64,000 nt of DNA from VRUE01 sp033856275. Lineage in GTDB: Bacteria; Actinomycetota; Thermoleophilia; Solirubrobacterales; 70-9. Positions 17,713 to 28,566 of the stretch are shown one piece after another; the stretch's first letter is position 1, and each line of letters starts with the position of its first letter. Made by a program: the position numbers and the translations under genes. Where the stretch lies: NCBI GenBank assembly GCA_033856275.1, contig JAWVFJ010000033.1:1-64000 (forward strand), in the 5' to 3' direction. The notes under the pieces are model-generated. The model searched no databases, was not told the DNA's origin, and saw nothing but the letters and a program-made list of their open reading frames with translations.

Positions 17713-19067
17713 GCCTCCGACGGCGGATCGCCGCGCTTGGCGTGCGCATACGGGCGATCGCCGAGGCCAACCGCCCCCTGCTCAGCAACGCGGCCTCGAT
17801 GGTGGGCACCGCTGTCGTCACCTCGCTGCTCGGCGCCGCCTTCTGGTGGGTCGCAACGCACTACTTCAGCAAGGACTCGGTCGGCATCGCCAGCGCTGCC
17901 ATATCGGCGATGACGTTGCTCGGCTTCCTGGCCACGGTCGGGCTGGGGACGCTGTTGATGGGCGAGCTGCCACGGATCAAGTCCGGTCACCGCTCGATCA
18001 TCAATGCGGGCCTGCTTACCAGCGGTTCGATCGGGGCGGCCCTGGGCCTCGCCTTCGTCGTCGTGGCACCGCTCGCCTCGTCTAACTTCGACCCACTCAG
18101 CCAGACCTGGATCACCGCGCTGACGTTCGTGCTCGGGGTCGCCCTCACCGCGCTGACGTTCGTCCTCGACCAGTCGCTGATCGGCCTGCTGCGGGGAGGG
18201 CTTCAGCTCAACCGCAACGTCGCCTTCACCGTGGTCAAGCTCGTCGCGCTGATCCCGGTGGCGGCGCTGGTGGCCGATGCCGGCTCGCAGTGGATCTACG
18301 GCACCTGGACGGCGGGAATCGTTATCTCGCTCCTCGCCCTGGTGCGCTTCTACCGCGATCGAGGCACCGGCTCCATCAGACCGGACTTCAAGCTGCTGAA
18401 GGACATGCGCGTGCACGCCGTAACGCACCACGCGGTCAACGTGGCGCTGCGCACGCCGGAGCTGGTGCTGCCGATCGTCGTCGTCACCTTCCTCTCGGCC
18501 TCCGCCAACGCGAGCTTCTACATCGCCTACATGATCACCGGCTTCATGTTCTTCGTGCCGCTCTCGCTCAGCACCGTGCTCTACGCGGTCGGCTCGGGGG
18601 AATCGGAGCGGCTCGCCAGCCGCTTCAGGCTCACCGTCTTCGTCTCGCTCGGCTTTGGAGCCATCTCCAACCTAGTGCTGCTGGTGCTCGGCACCCCGCT
18701 GCTGGAAATCTTCGGCTCGAGCTACGCCAGCGAAGCCACCGGCACCCTCCATATCCTCGCCCTGGACATATTCCCGTCCACGATCCTGACCCACTACGTC
18801 GCGCTTCGCCGCATCCAGCGCCGGCTGGCGACCGCAGTGCCGGTCGTCTGGGGAGGCGCGCTGCTGCAGCTCGCGGGCGGCGTCGCCGGCGCGCTGCTCG
18901 GCGGCCTCACCGGCGTCGCCATCGGCTGGGTGCTGGGCGCCACTGTCCAGGCGATAGTGATGACCCCCGAGGTCCTGCGCGCTCTCAAAGCGGCGCGCCT
19001 CGACGTCCCCGGCAAGGCGGATCCCGGCGAGGACGAGGCCGAGCTCTACGCCGCCGCGCCGCGCTGA
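17709..19067 (+). CDS. Polysaccharide/oligosaccharide flippase (Wzx/MVF-like)
   Basis: A 452-residue protein with about 12-14 hydrophobic helices and the NRPLLSNAASMVGTAVVTSLLGAAFW-type start seen in the polysaccharide export MATE/MOP superfamily. It should move lipid-linked repeat units across the membrane. The TTG at 17709 overlaps the preceding stop (TTGA). Its last 22 bp overlap the convergent GH26 gene. It is the last gene of the + strand glycan biosynthesis run. Confidence 0.82.
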   Translation: MSLRRRIAALGVRIRAIAEANRPLLSNAASMVGTAVVTSLLGAAFWWVATHYFSKDSVGIASAAISAMTLLGFLATVGLGTLLMGELPRIKSGHRSIINAGLLTSGSIGAALGLAFVVVAPLASSNFDPLSQTWITALTFVLGVALTALTFVLDQSLIGLLRGGLQLNRNVAFTVVKLVALIPVAALVADAGSQWIYGTWTAGIVISLLALVRFYRDRGTGSIRPDFKLLKDMRVHAVTHHAVNVALRTPELVLPIVVVTFLSASANASFYIAYMITGFMFFVPLSLSTVLYAVGSGESERLASRFRLTVFVSLGFGAISNLVLLVLGTPLLEIFGSSYASEATGTLHILALDIFPSTILTHYVALRRIQRRLATAVPVVWGGALLQLAGGVAGALLGGLTGVAIGWVLGATVQAIVMTPEVLRALKAARLDVPGKADPGEDEAELYAAAPR

Positions 19068-20554
19068 CGCGAGGGAGGGGGAACGAGGCGGAAGCCGTGG
19101 TGGCGGGGCCGCGAGCGGACACCGCTGCTGCTGTAGGCGACCACCGAGACGCTGTAGCGACCACGGCCGAGGCGGCGCTTGCCGACCAACTCCGAGAGCG
19201 CGACGCGCTTGTGGCCAGGGCTCTGTTCCGCTGTGAAGACAAGCGGGCGACCGCTCCTGCGACGCAGGGATATGCGAACGATGCCAGGGCGCGAGAGCTG
19301 GTAGGTGATCCGCCCCCGCAGCGTGACGCCCCGGCGGCGCCGGTGCGAGCCGCCCTTTAGCTTGCCCTTGCTGGGTCGGGTTGTCGGCGCGGGAGCGGGA
19401 ACGGGTTCGGGGGAGGTGGTCGATTCAGGAGCGGGGGCAGATACAGGGACAGGAGCAGATTCAGGAGCGGGAGCGGGTGTGGATTCGGGAGCCGGCGCGG
19501 ACACGGGAGCCGGCGCGGGTGCAGGAGCCGGCGCCGGAGTCACGATCGGGATTACGTCGAGTTCTTTCACGGTCGGAGCTACTTCTTTGACCACGGGCGC
19601 CTGGGTGCCACCCCAGAGGGTCGAGGCGACCACCTTGCGGTAGGCATCGAGCGATGCCTGGGAGGAGTTGACGGGCCAGTCGCGCTCCTTGTTCTCGCTG
19701 AACCAGATGACCGCCGATATGCGCGGCATCGTCTGGGGGATGGTCCGCAGGAAGGTTTCTTCGATCCACGCCGCCTTGTTGCCGCCGGCCTCGCTCGCGG
19801 CCGTCTCGCTGACGATCAGCGGCTTGGTGCTGAGCTGCGTGATGGTTGTGTAGGAGGAGGCAAAGATCTTCGAGAAGCTGGCGAACGACTCGCCCCCGGA
19901 GCTTCCCCAGTTGTAGCCGTCGAGCCCGACATAGTCGACCCATTCGTCGCCAGGGTAGAACTGGTTGAAGGGGCGTCCGCCGTAGTCGACGTTCGGCGCC
20001 CAGACCCACTTGACGTTGTTGGCACCCTCTTCGCGGAAGACGGTGACGATGTGGCGCCAGGCATCGGCGTAGGCGCTGCCGGTGTTGCCCGCCTTGTTGG
20101 GCCCCCAGTCGCTGCTGAGCAGGTTCATCTCGTGGGCGAAGCGGATCATCACGGTCATGCCCAGGGCGCGCACCGCGTCGGCTTCCTTGCGGAAATAGGC
20201 GTCGTATTTGCCGGTGGCGATGTCGGAGAGCGACGCCACTCCACTACCCAGATACGGCTCCAGGGTGACCATCGGAGTCTCGCCACGGGCCCGCAAATTG
20301 GTGATCTCGCTCGAATACAGGAGCGGGCCGTCCATGTTGCGGAAGACCAGGAAGATGTCGGGCTTGCGCCCCACCATCGACGCGTATTCGTCGAGAGTGC
20401 TGGCGCTGCCGCCTCCTCCCGGGAGGTAAACGCCGAGTTGCCGTGGCGTTTCGGCCGAAGCCCCGGCGGGGCTGACCGCCGTGAACAGGAGAGGCAGGCA
20501 GGCCACCAGGGCGCCGAGGGCGAGGGCGATCTTGGTGCGAAGTATTGAAGCCAC
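19046..20554 (-). CDS. Secreted GH26-like glycoside hydrolase with Pro/Ala-rich linker and basic C-terminal domain
   Basis: A 502-residue protein. A signal peptide (1-34) is followed by a GH26 (beta-mannanase-like) TIM barrel (about 35-320). The acid/base Glu is E142 in RFAHEMN and the nucleophile is E250 in VSETAAS. A Pro/Ala/Glu-rich linker (about 335-405) leads to a basic beta-type C-terminal domain (about 410-502). That domain may bind the envelope or a glycan. I chose GTG at 20554 because the signal peptide starts cleanly there; TTG at 20581 is possible. It is convergent with the flippase gene and has two paralogues nearby. It probably trims the polymer made by this locus. Confidence 0.82.
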   Translation of the reverse strand: MASILRTKIALALGALVACLPLLFTAVSPAGASAETPRQLGVYLPGGGGSASTLDEYASMVGRKPDIFLVFRNMDGPLLYSSEITNLRARGETPMVTLEPYLGSGVASLSDIATGKYDAYFRKEADAVRALGMTVMIRFAHEMNLLSSDWGPNKAGNTGSAYADAWRHIVTVFREEGANNVKWVWAPNVDYGGRPFNQFYPGDEWVDYVGLDGYNWGSSGGESFASFSKIFASSYTTITQLSTKPLIVSETAASEAGGNKAAWIEETFLRTIPQTMPRISAVIWFSENKERDWPVNSSQASLDAYRKVVASTLWGGTQAPVVKEVAPTVKELDVIPIVTPAPAPAPAPAPVSAPAPESTPAPAPESAPVPVSAPAPESTTSPEPVPAPAPTTRPSKGKLKGGSHRRRRGVTLRGRITYQLSRPGIVRISLRRRSGRPLVFTAEQSPGHKRVALSELVGKRRLGRGRYSVSVVAYSSSGVRSRPRHHGFRLVPPPSRQRGAAA

Positions 20555-20703
20555 CCCCAACCGTCGGCCCGAGCCCGGCAATTGGGAGCGATGTCAATGG
20601 CATCTGGACGTTTGTATGAGGCGCTATGCACTCGACTGCCCAAAGCCGCCTCGGAAGGTGGCGAAACGCGCCCGGCAGCGTTCGGAAGCTTCGCGACGGG
20701 CTG

Positions 20704-21498
20704 CTAGCGCAGAGCGGCATAAGCAGCTGAAACGCGGATCCGCCGCACCGAGCGCGATGTCTTGGCGAAGAAGATGGGCCAGCCGGTCGAGCGGTACACC
20801 GCCTCGCGTGGGACCTCCAGCGGGCCGCGGCCACGTAGGGGCTCGACTATGCGCTCGTCGAGGGTCACGGCTGCGCTGTAACCGGCCGCGGCGACAGCGC
20901 CCGTCACCGTCGCGTCATAGCTTCCGAAGGGATACGCAAGCGTCGTGCAGGGCCGCTGCAGCTCTTCCTCGCAAGCAGCGCGAGAAAGGCGCAGCTCAGT
21001 CGCCATCCGCTCGGTCCCGACCTTAGTCAGGTGTGGGTGCGAGCAGGTGTGGGAGCCGACCTCCCAGCCGTGCCTGGCCAATTCGCGCAGCTGCTCCCAC
21101 GACATGCAGCGCAGTTCGTCCTCATGCTCGCCGCCGGCCCACGGGGCCAGCTCCGACCAGGTCATCAGTCCGGCCTCGCCGGCGGCGTCGGTCGGCACGA
21201 AGACCGTCGCCGGAATCCCGAGCCGCTCGAGGACCGGCAGCCCGGCCCGAAGGATCGAAGCGTAGGCGTCATCGAAGGTGACCGCCATGGCCTTGCGCGG
21301 GGCGCTCTCATCCAGCGCGGCGGAAAGCGTGAGCGGGCGGTAGCCGCGCCTGAGCAGGTAGGCCAGTTGCGCCTGAAGCCTCGCTGCGGAGATCGCGGCG
21401 GGACTGGGCCAGGTGTCGCTGACCGCGTGATAGCAGAGGACCAGGAGGTCGGTGACGCGACGGGCCGGACGGGCCGTTTCCCCGCTTCCGGCGCTCAT
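20704..21498 (-). CDS. NodB-type polysaccharide deacetylase
   Basis: A 264-residue carbohydrate esterase family 4 protein. Motif 1 is TFDDAY (D76, D77), motif 2 is SHTCSHPH (metal ligands H150 and H154), and YPFGSYD gives motif 3. LCYHAVSD near the start is typical of the family. No signal peptide is evident, so it may act inside the cell or leave by another route. The ATG overlaps the stop of the upstream GH26 gene (ATGA at 21495-21498). Expected reaction: removal of N- or O-acetyl groups from the polysaccharide. Confidence 0.9.
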   Translation of the reverse strand: MSAGSGETARPARRVTDLLVLCYHAVSDTWPSPAAISAARLQAQLAYLLRRGYRPLTLSAALDESAPRKAMAVTFDDAYASILRAGLPVLERLGIPATVFVPTDAAGEAGLMTWSELAPWAGGEHEDELRCMSWEQLRELARHGWEVGSHTCSHPHLTKVGTERMATELRLSRAACEEELQRPCTTLAYPFGSYDATVTGAVAAAGYSAAVTLDERIVEPLRGRGPLEVPREAVYRSTGWPIFFAKTSRSVRRIRVSAAYAALR

Positions 21499-22655
21499 CC
21501 ACGGTCCCCGGGCTGGCCTCCCGCTCGCGAGCGACGCGCTCGGAGCAGGCCCAGCACCACCGCCAACCCGGCCAGTGCAGCCGCCAGCGCGACCCCGATC
21601 GCAGCCAGCAAGTACTTGCCGTGCAGCTTGATCCGCAGTTCTTGGAAGAACGACGGCGCTCCGTAGCCACCGCTCGGCGGCGGCGGAGCCACCGCGGCGG
21701 ACGGGAGTACCGCCGGCGTCGCCAGCAACGTCGCGCGAGTGCCGGCGTACCGGGGCGAGGCGATCGCGGTCCGGAACGCCCGCAGCGACTCGGGGCTGCT
21801 GTCGACGCGGAAGTCCGCCCGCGGGTCTTCGTCGTTGAACCAGGCAAGGGCGCGAACGCGCGGGAAGCGCGGCGCCTCCTCTTCCAGGGTGCTGGCGATC
21901 CAAGCGGCCTTGTCGCCTCCCTCTTCGCCAGCGGCCGTCTCGGCGATGACGATCGGCTTCCTCGTCAGCTTGACGATCCGGTCATAGGTGCTGCCGAAGA
22001 TCGAGGTGAAGGACGGCCAGCCAATCGAGCCACCCCAACAGAACCCGTCGATACCGACCCAGTCGACGAACTCGTCGCCGGGGTAGAAAACCGCCAGTGG
22101 GTGGCTGCCGCCCGCGTCCTCGTTCGGCGACCACACCCACCTCACGTTGCTTGCGCCATGGTTGCGAAAGATCCAAAAAATATGGTGCCACGCTGCCCGG
22201 AAGTCGCGCGCGGTGTTCCCTTCGACGCCGAGCCCCCAGGGGTACCAGCCGCCGTTCATCTCTTGGGCGAAGCGAAGCAGGATCGGCTTGCCCCATTCGG
22301 CAGCGGCTTCGGCGGAGAGGCGGATGTAGCGGTCATAGCGGCCGGCCACGATCTCTCGCAGCGGGATGCCCTTCCCTTTTGCCGTTTGCGGCTCCCAAGT
22401 CACCATCGAGATGGCTCCGCGCCTCCAGACGCTTTCCAGTTCGGGTTCGTAGAAGGGCGGGATACTCCAGTTCTTGTAGGAGATCACGATCGCTGGCTGG
22501 CGGCCCACCTGGCGCCCGTAAGCGGAGATCACGCCCGGGTGGTCGAACACGTCCGGCACGAACACCCCCAGGGCGATCGGTGCCCCGCGTGCAGCGGCGG
22601 GGAGGAGGAGGAGGAGCGCGGCCAGCGCGGCCGCGCACAGGGCGCGGGCCCTCAA
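21495..22655 (-). CDS. GH26-like glycoside hydrolase with C-terminal membrane anchor
   Basis: A 386-residue protein. The signal peptide is 1-24. The GH26 barrel (about 26-320) has acid/base E132 in RFAQEMNGGW and nucleophile E239 in IAETAAG. A Pro-rich linker (about 322-340) precedes a membrane helix (about 351-372) and a short Arg-rich tail, so the enzyme is tethered outside the cell. The TTG at 22655 overlaps the stop of the upstream paralogue as TTGA. The longer frame to 23096 runs over that paralogue and is not supported. It is coupled by ATGA to the deacetylase downstream. Confidence 0.84.
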   Translation of the reverse strand: MRARALCAAALAALLLLLPAAARGAPIALGVFVPDVFDHPGVISAYGRQVGRQPAIVISYKNWSIPPFYEPELESVWRRGAISMVTWEPQTAKGKGIPLREIVAGRYDRYIRLSAEAAAEWGKPILLRFAQEMNGGWYPWGLGVEGNTARDFRAAWHHIFWIFRNHGASNVRWVWSPNEDAGGSHPLAVFYPGDEFVDWVGIDGFCWGGSIGWPSFTSIFGSTYDRIVKLTRKPIVIAETAAGEEGGDKAAWIASTLEEEAPRFPRVRALAWFNDEDPRADFRVDSSPESLRAFRTAIASPRYAGTRATLLATPAVLPSAAVAPPPPSGGYGAPSFFQELRIKLHGKYLLAAIGVALAAALAGLAVVLGLLRARRSRAGGQPGDRG

Positions 22656-23665
22656 CGCTGAAGGCGCTCGGGCGTCCGCAACAGCGTCTTGCGGCTCGAC
22701 TCGAAGATGGGCCGGCCGGTCCAGCGCCGGAAAGATCTCAGCGCGGCGCCGGACGTATCCACGCGCAGGTCTCCCTTTTCGTCGACCTGGTCGAACCAGA
22801 GGATGGCGCGAAAATGCTTCATCTGAGGGATGTCGCGCCGGAGCATCAAGCGCAGCCAGCGGGCCTTGTCGCCGCCAACCTCCCCGCAACCGACCTCGCC
22901 GATCATCAGCGGGCGCGAGGTCAGACGCACAAGCCGATGGTACGAGCGGGCAAAGAGCTCGTGGAAGGATTTCCAGGCAAACCGACCTCCCCAGTTGTAG
23001 CCATCCACACCCGCCCAATCGACGTAGCGGTCGCCTGGGTAGAAGCGCGCGAAGGGCAGGTCGTTCTCGGTTTCGACGTACGGAGTCCAAACCCACTCGA
23101 CGTTGTCGGCGCCCGCGTGGCGAAAGACCTTGACCACATGGCGCCAGGCATGGACAAAGGAGCGGGCCGAATTGCCCGAGGCGGGTGACCAGGGGTACCA
23201 GGAGCCGTTCATCTCCTGACCGAAGCGGATCATCAGAGGCTGGCGCCAGGCGGCTGCTGCGTGGGCGGCGTCGCCGATGTAGCCGTCGTAGCTCCCCCTG
23301 GCGATGGCGGAGAGGTCAATCCGCCCTTCTGAAGAGGTCTGCGGCTCCCAGGTGATCATCGGAACCGCACCGTGCTCGTGAATCGCATCGAGCTGCGGGT
23401 AATAGATGGGCGCCTGGTCGAAAGTCTTGAACGAATCTATGACGAGCGGGCTCCAGCCGACCCGCTGGACGAAGGAGTCGATCAGGCCAGGGCTCTCGTC
23501 GGCGTGGGGGATGTAGGAGCCGAGGGCTACGGGAGAAGAAGCCTGCGCCCCGCCGGCGGGCGTCAACAGCCAGGCGAGCAGGGTCACCAGCAGCGTGGCC
23601 ATCAGCCCACTCGACCGCGCCGGCGGGAACCGCCCTTGATCTGCCTCTTGGAGGATTTCCACCAT
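22652..23665 (-). CDS. Secreted GH26-like glycoside hydrolase
   Basis: A 337-residue protein with an N-terminal hydrophobic signal (about 18-42) and a GH26 barrel (about 45-320). The acid/base is E151 in RFGQEMNGSW and the nucleophile is E257 in IGEVGCG. It is shorter than its two neighbours and has no linker or anchor, so it should be released or held by its signal. It heads the coupled run GH26-GH26-NodB (TTGA, then ATGA). A second deacetylase lies 95 bp upstream on the same strand. Confidence 0.84.
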   Translation of the reverse strand: MVEILQEADQGRFPPARSSGLMATLLVTLLAWLLTPAGGAQASSPVALGSYIPHADESPGLIDSFVQRVGWSPLVIDSFKTFDQAPIYYPQLDAIHEHGAVPMITWEPQTSSEGRIDLSAIARGSYDGYIGDAAHAAAAWRQPLMIRFGQEMNGSWYPWSPASGNSARSFVHAWRHVVKVFRHAGADNVEWVWTPYVETENDLPFARFYPGDRYVDWAGVDGYNWGGRFAWKSFHELFARSYHRLVRLTSRPLMIGEVGCGEVGGDKARWLRLMLRRDIPQMKHFRAILWFDQVDEKGDLRVDTSGAALRSFRRWTGRPIFESSRKTLLRTPERLQR

Positions 23666-23760
23666 TCGCTCATCGACATCCGCTCAGGACCCTTGAGGAC
23701 TGGGCAGGTTAGCGAGCGCCCTCGCTGCCCAAAACCCAGGTCCCTTCCTGCACCAACCCG

Positions 23761-24537
23761 CTAAAAGCGCAATTGCATCGCAAGCCGCGCCGACCTCGAG
23801 GCACGGAGCCGCCTCACCGCGAGCGACGTCTTGGCGAAAAACCTCGCCATGCCATCGTGGCGGTATATCCCCGCGCGCAGCAGTTCGAACCGGTCCGAGC
23901 TCGCACCGGTGAGCAGCGGCATCGTCTGCCTGGGGATCGCGACCTGGTTGTCGAGGATGACCGCCGCCGCGTATCCGGCGTCCTCGGCGATCTTCTTGAC
24001 TCGGCCGTCGTAGCTCGTGAACGGGTACGCGAGCGAGGTGCAAGGTCGCCCGATCTCGCTTTCGCACTCCTCGCGCGAGCCGCGCAACTCGGCGGCGACC
24101 TCCTCCGCCACGATCGAGACCAGATCTCGGTGAGTGCGCGAATGGGAGCCGATCTCCCAGCCCTCGTCACGCAGGCTGCGCAACTCGTCCCACGTCATGC
24201 AGTCCAGTTCGCGCTCGAAGGGGGTGTTCATCCAGCGGGCCATCTCCGACCAGGCCATCGGATCCTGCGAGGTCGCGAAGGCCGTCGGCACGAAGACAGT
24301 TGCGGGCACCCCGAGGCGGGCGAGCACCGGAAACCCTGTCCGCAGCACCGAGCGATAGGCATCGTCGAAGGTGACGACGAGCGCTCTCGCGCCCCGCGGT
24401 TCCTCGAGAGCGGCGGCAAGGGTCATCGGCCGGTAGCCGCGACGGAGCAGAAAGCGGAGCTGCGCCTCGAGCCTGCGCGGTTCGATCGCGAATTCGCTCG
24501 GCCAGCCCTCGCTCACCCCGTGGTGGCACAGAATCAA
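23761..24537 (-). CDS. NodB-type polysaccharide deacetylase
   Basis: A 258-residue CE4 protein with TFDDAY (D58, D59), SHSRTH (H132, H136) and YPFTSYD. It is a paralogue of the deacetylase at 20704-21498, sharing the LCxHxVS start and the C-terminal FFAKTS-x2-VRR segment. The only available in-frame start near the expected N-terminus is TTG at 24537. It has no clear ribosome binding site, so the true start is uncertain. It is divergent from the ATP-grasp gene 44 bp away. Confidence 0.85.
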   Translation of the reverse strand: MILCHHGVSEGWPSEFAIEPRRLEAQLRFLLRRGYRPMTLAAALEEPRGARALVVTFDDAYRSVLRTGFPVLARLGVPATVFVPTAFATSQDPMAWSEMARWMNTPFERELDCMTWDELRSLRDEGWEIGSHSRTHRDLVSIVAEEVAAELRGSREECESEIGRPCTSLAYPFTSYDGRVKKIAEDAGYAAAVILDNQVAIPRQTMPLLTGASSDRFELLRAGIYRHDGMARFFAKTSLAVRRLRASRSARLAMQLRF

Positions 24538-24581
24538 GAGATCGTTCGGCCTGTGGATATGCCGTACGCTAGCCAGCCTCG

Positions 24582-25796
24582 ATGAAGCCCGGCGTCCTGC
24601 TCACAGACGCACACGCGCGTTCGGCCGTCGGAGCCTGCGAGTGCCTTGCCCGCAATGGCTACCGGGTCGGCATGGCGACAAGCGACCCCCCCGCGCCCGG
24701 ACAGTGGTCCCGGCACGCCAGTGCCCGCTTCACGCTCGCCAACCCGCGAGCCGAGCCCCGCCGCTTCGCCGAGCAGGTCGCCGAGACAGCCCGGTCAGGA
24801 GATTTCGCGACCGTGCTACCCGGCAGCGACGCGTCCGTGCTTGCCCTGTCGAACCACCGCGACGCTCTCGGGGACGCCGTCCATCTCGGCCTGCCGGCGC
24901 CCGAGGTGGTCGATCGCTGCGTCAACAAGCTGACCATGCTCGACGATGCCGCCGAAGCCGGCCTGGCCTCGCCGCAAAGCGTCGCCTGCGCCGATGCCGC
25001 CGAGGCACGCGCAACCGCTTCCCGCCTTGGCTACCCGGTGCTGCTCAAGCCCCGCCAGACGGTTTTCGACGATCGCGGCGGGCTCAAACAGCGCCAGACG
25101 CTGATCGCCGAGGACGAGACGGCCCTGCTGGAGGCGCTTCCCGAGTTCGGCCTTCCCTGCCTGCTACAGAGCTTCGAGCGAGGCGGTGTCGTCTCGATTG
25201 CGGGCGTGGCCGCGGGCGATCGTCTCCTGGCGATCGTCTTTTCGCGCTACGTACGCACCTGGCCGCCCCTGGCCGGACCGGTCTCCTTCTCACGCACCGA
25301 AACGCCACCGGCGAGCCTGGTCGAGCGGGTGGGGGCGCTCATCCGCATACTGGGCTGGCAGGGGATCTTCGAGCTCGAGTTGATCCAGCGCCCCGAAGGG
25401 GACTTCGCCGCGATCGACTTCAACCCGCGCCTCTACGGATCGATCGCCCTCGCCGGACGGGCGGGTGCACCGATCCCAGTCGTCTGGTGCAACTGGCTAC
25501 TCCGCGGCGAAGCAGAGGAGTGCACCCCCGCCGCCGGCGTCTCCTATCGCTGGGAGGAGGCGGAGGCCCGCAACGCGCTTCAAAGCCTGCGGGGGGGACG
25601 GCTGCGCGAGGTACTGAGCGTGATCCGTCCCCGCCGGCCGCTGGCGCGAGCCTATTTCCGCTGGTCGGACCCGGGACCTGCGATCGCGATGCTGCTGCGC
25701 ATGGTCAAGAGCCGCCTGGCCGACCGCCGCTCGGCAGAGGACGAGCGGGGAGTCGCCGCCGGCCCGGACGCCGCCGCAAGCCGTGCCGCGCGCTGA
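24582..25796 (+). CDS. ATP-grasp enzyme, carbamoyl-phosphate-synthase-like
   Basis: A 404-residue protein with a pre-ATP-grasp N-domain (about 1-110), an ATP-binding central region with YPVLLKPRQ (about 157-165) and the FELELIQR...AIDFNPRLYGS magnesium-binding segment (about 265-292). Such proteins join a carboxylate to an amine or similar nucleophile. In exopolysaccharide loci they may add amino acid or peptide substituents, but the substrate is unknown. The last 92 bp overlap the convergent YdjM-like gene, so the Ala/Arg-rich tail may be unimportant. Confidence 0.75.
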   Translation: MKPGVLLTDAHARSAVGACECLARNGYRVGMATSDPPAPGQWSRHASARFTLANPRAEPRRFAEQVAETARSGDFATVLPGSDASVLALSNHRDALGDAVHLGLPAPEVVDRCVNKLTMLDDAAEAGLASPQSVACADAAEARATASRLGYPVLLKPRQTVFDDRGGLKQRQTLIAEDETALLEALPEFGLPCLLQSFERGGVVSIAGVAAGDRLLAIVFSRYVRTWPPLAGPVSFSRTETPPASLVERVGALIRILGWQGIFELELIQRPEGDFAAIDFNPRLYGSIALAGRAGAPIPVVWCNWLLRGEAEECTPAAGVSYRWEEAEARNALQSLRGGRLREVLSVIRPRRPLARAYFRWSDPGPAIAMLLRMVKSRLADRRSAEDERGVAAGPDAAASRAAR

Positions 25797-26331
25797 TCGC
25801 AACGCCAGCGCCAGCGATCGACAGGACAGCCGCGTAGGCGGCATAGGGGACCGTCACCGGGGCGGCCGAAAGTGGCCAGAGCAGCGGCACGCCAGGGCCG
25901 GTCGCAAGATCGCGACAAAGATGTGCAGCGACCCCGAAGGCCAAGCCGAAGGAGACCTCCCGGCGGTCGCCTCGCAGGTACAGGCCAAGCGCCAGAAGCA
26001 AGGCGACGGTCAGGACGCTGTGGCTGTACGGGCGGGGCATCGAGGAAGCCATCAAGAGGTGGGAGCCGAGGTAGCCGGGAAGGTGATCGATGTCGATCGC
26101 CGTGCTGGCGAGGAGTGCAGCGACGGCGAACCGGCGTGAGACAGGCGCGCCGGCGACGACCAGCGCAAGTAGGGCCACCGCGCCGGTCGCAAGGTGAGCC
26201 GGCTCGTCGATCAGCGCGTAGGCGAGGCTCCCGGTCGAGTCCGCGACGAGACCCCAGAACAGATCAGCGACGAACACGGCAGCGACAAGCGCGGCCGCCA
26301 GCCGAATCAATCCAGGGCCGCGCGTTGCCAC
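25705..26331 (-). CDS. YdjM/DUF457-like membrane-bound metal-dependent hydrolase
   Basis: A 208-residue protein with about five membrane helices. The motifs DEPAHLATG, DIDHLPGYLG, PYSHSVLT and HLCRDLATGPGVPLLWPL match the LexA-binding, membrane-associated putative hydrolase family (YdjM). In that family the His/Asp residues are proposed metal ligands. The start is GTG at 26331. The C-terminal 30 residues are Arg/Pro-rich and overlap the ATP-grasp gene on the other strand. The function is unknown; the family is often found near membrane lipid or envelope genes. Confidence 0.75.
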   Translation of the reverse strand: MATRGPGLIRLAAALVAAVFVADLFWGLVADSTGSLAYALIDEPAHLATGAVALLALVVAGAPVSRRFAVAALLASTAIDIDHLPGYLGSHLLMASSMPRPYSHSVLTVALLLALGLYLRGDRREVSFGLAFGVAAHLCRDLATGPGVPLLWPLSAAPVTVPYAAYAAVLSIAGAGVAISARHGLRRRPGRRRLPARPLPSGGRPGGS

Positions 26332-26342
26332 CAGACGAAGAT

Positions 26343-26369
26343 AGCCGCCCCCCGGCTCGGGAGGCGGCT
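26343..26369 (-). terminator. Hairpin terminator after pckG
   Basis: The arms AGCCGCC (26343-26349) and GGCGGCT (26363-26369) enclose a second CCCG/CGGG stem. It lies 9 nt beyond the pckG stop codon and before the next gene on the same strand. There is only a weak T-rich stretch after it. Confidence 0.55.
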
Positions 26370-26377
26370 TCCGGTCG

Positions 26378-28186
<1,809 letters not shown>

Positions 28187-28196
28187 CCGCGGCACT

Positions 28197-28502
28197 TTAT
28201 TCATTGGACCCGCGGAGATTGGTCACACTTACGTCCGCATTTTCGTTGAGAATCTTCAGCGTAGCCGTCTGTTCTTCGCCTTTCTGCAGCTTTACGCTGC
28301 AGGTGAAGGTCGCACCTTTTTCAACCTTCTGGTCCGACGGACATTCAACTGAGGCAACCTTCTCTTTCAGCGACTTCGAGAGGTTCGCCTCGAGCGCTTC
28401 CTCGGTCTTAGTGGCATCGATCACCGTTTCGCCGCAGCCAATCGCAAGCACAGCGGCGGCGAACAGCCCGAGCAGGATGCTCAGGTACTTGGACAAGCTC
28501 AT
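28197..28502 (-). CDS. DUF4333-type lipoprotein
   Basis: A 101-residue lipoprotein. The signal ends in LAIGC. A DUF4333-like domain follows, with a conserved cysteine pair (VECPSDQKVEKGATFTCSV, probably a disulfide) and a final beta strand. GGGAGAGGG immediately precedes the ATG. It is only 10 bp upstream of pckG on the same strand, so they may be cotranscribed. DUF4333 proteins are actinobacterial envelope proteins without a known role. Confidence 0.82.
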   Translation of the reverse strand: MSLSKYLSILLGLFAAAVLAIGCGETVIDATKTEEALEANLSKSLKEKVASVECPSDQKVEKGATFTCSVKLQKGEEQTATLKILNENADVSVTNLRGSNE

Positions 28503-28566
28503 CCCTCTCCCATCTGGCGGGGTCACCGGTCTGAAGTATCCCAGGAGGCCCGGGGTGCTTCTCCCC

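Noticed and set aside
23097..23400. Frameshift or fusion between GH26 genes, from the long 533-aa frame
   Set aside because: The extra N-terminal part reads over the upstream GH26 gene in another frame; a TTGA overlap explains the junction.
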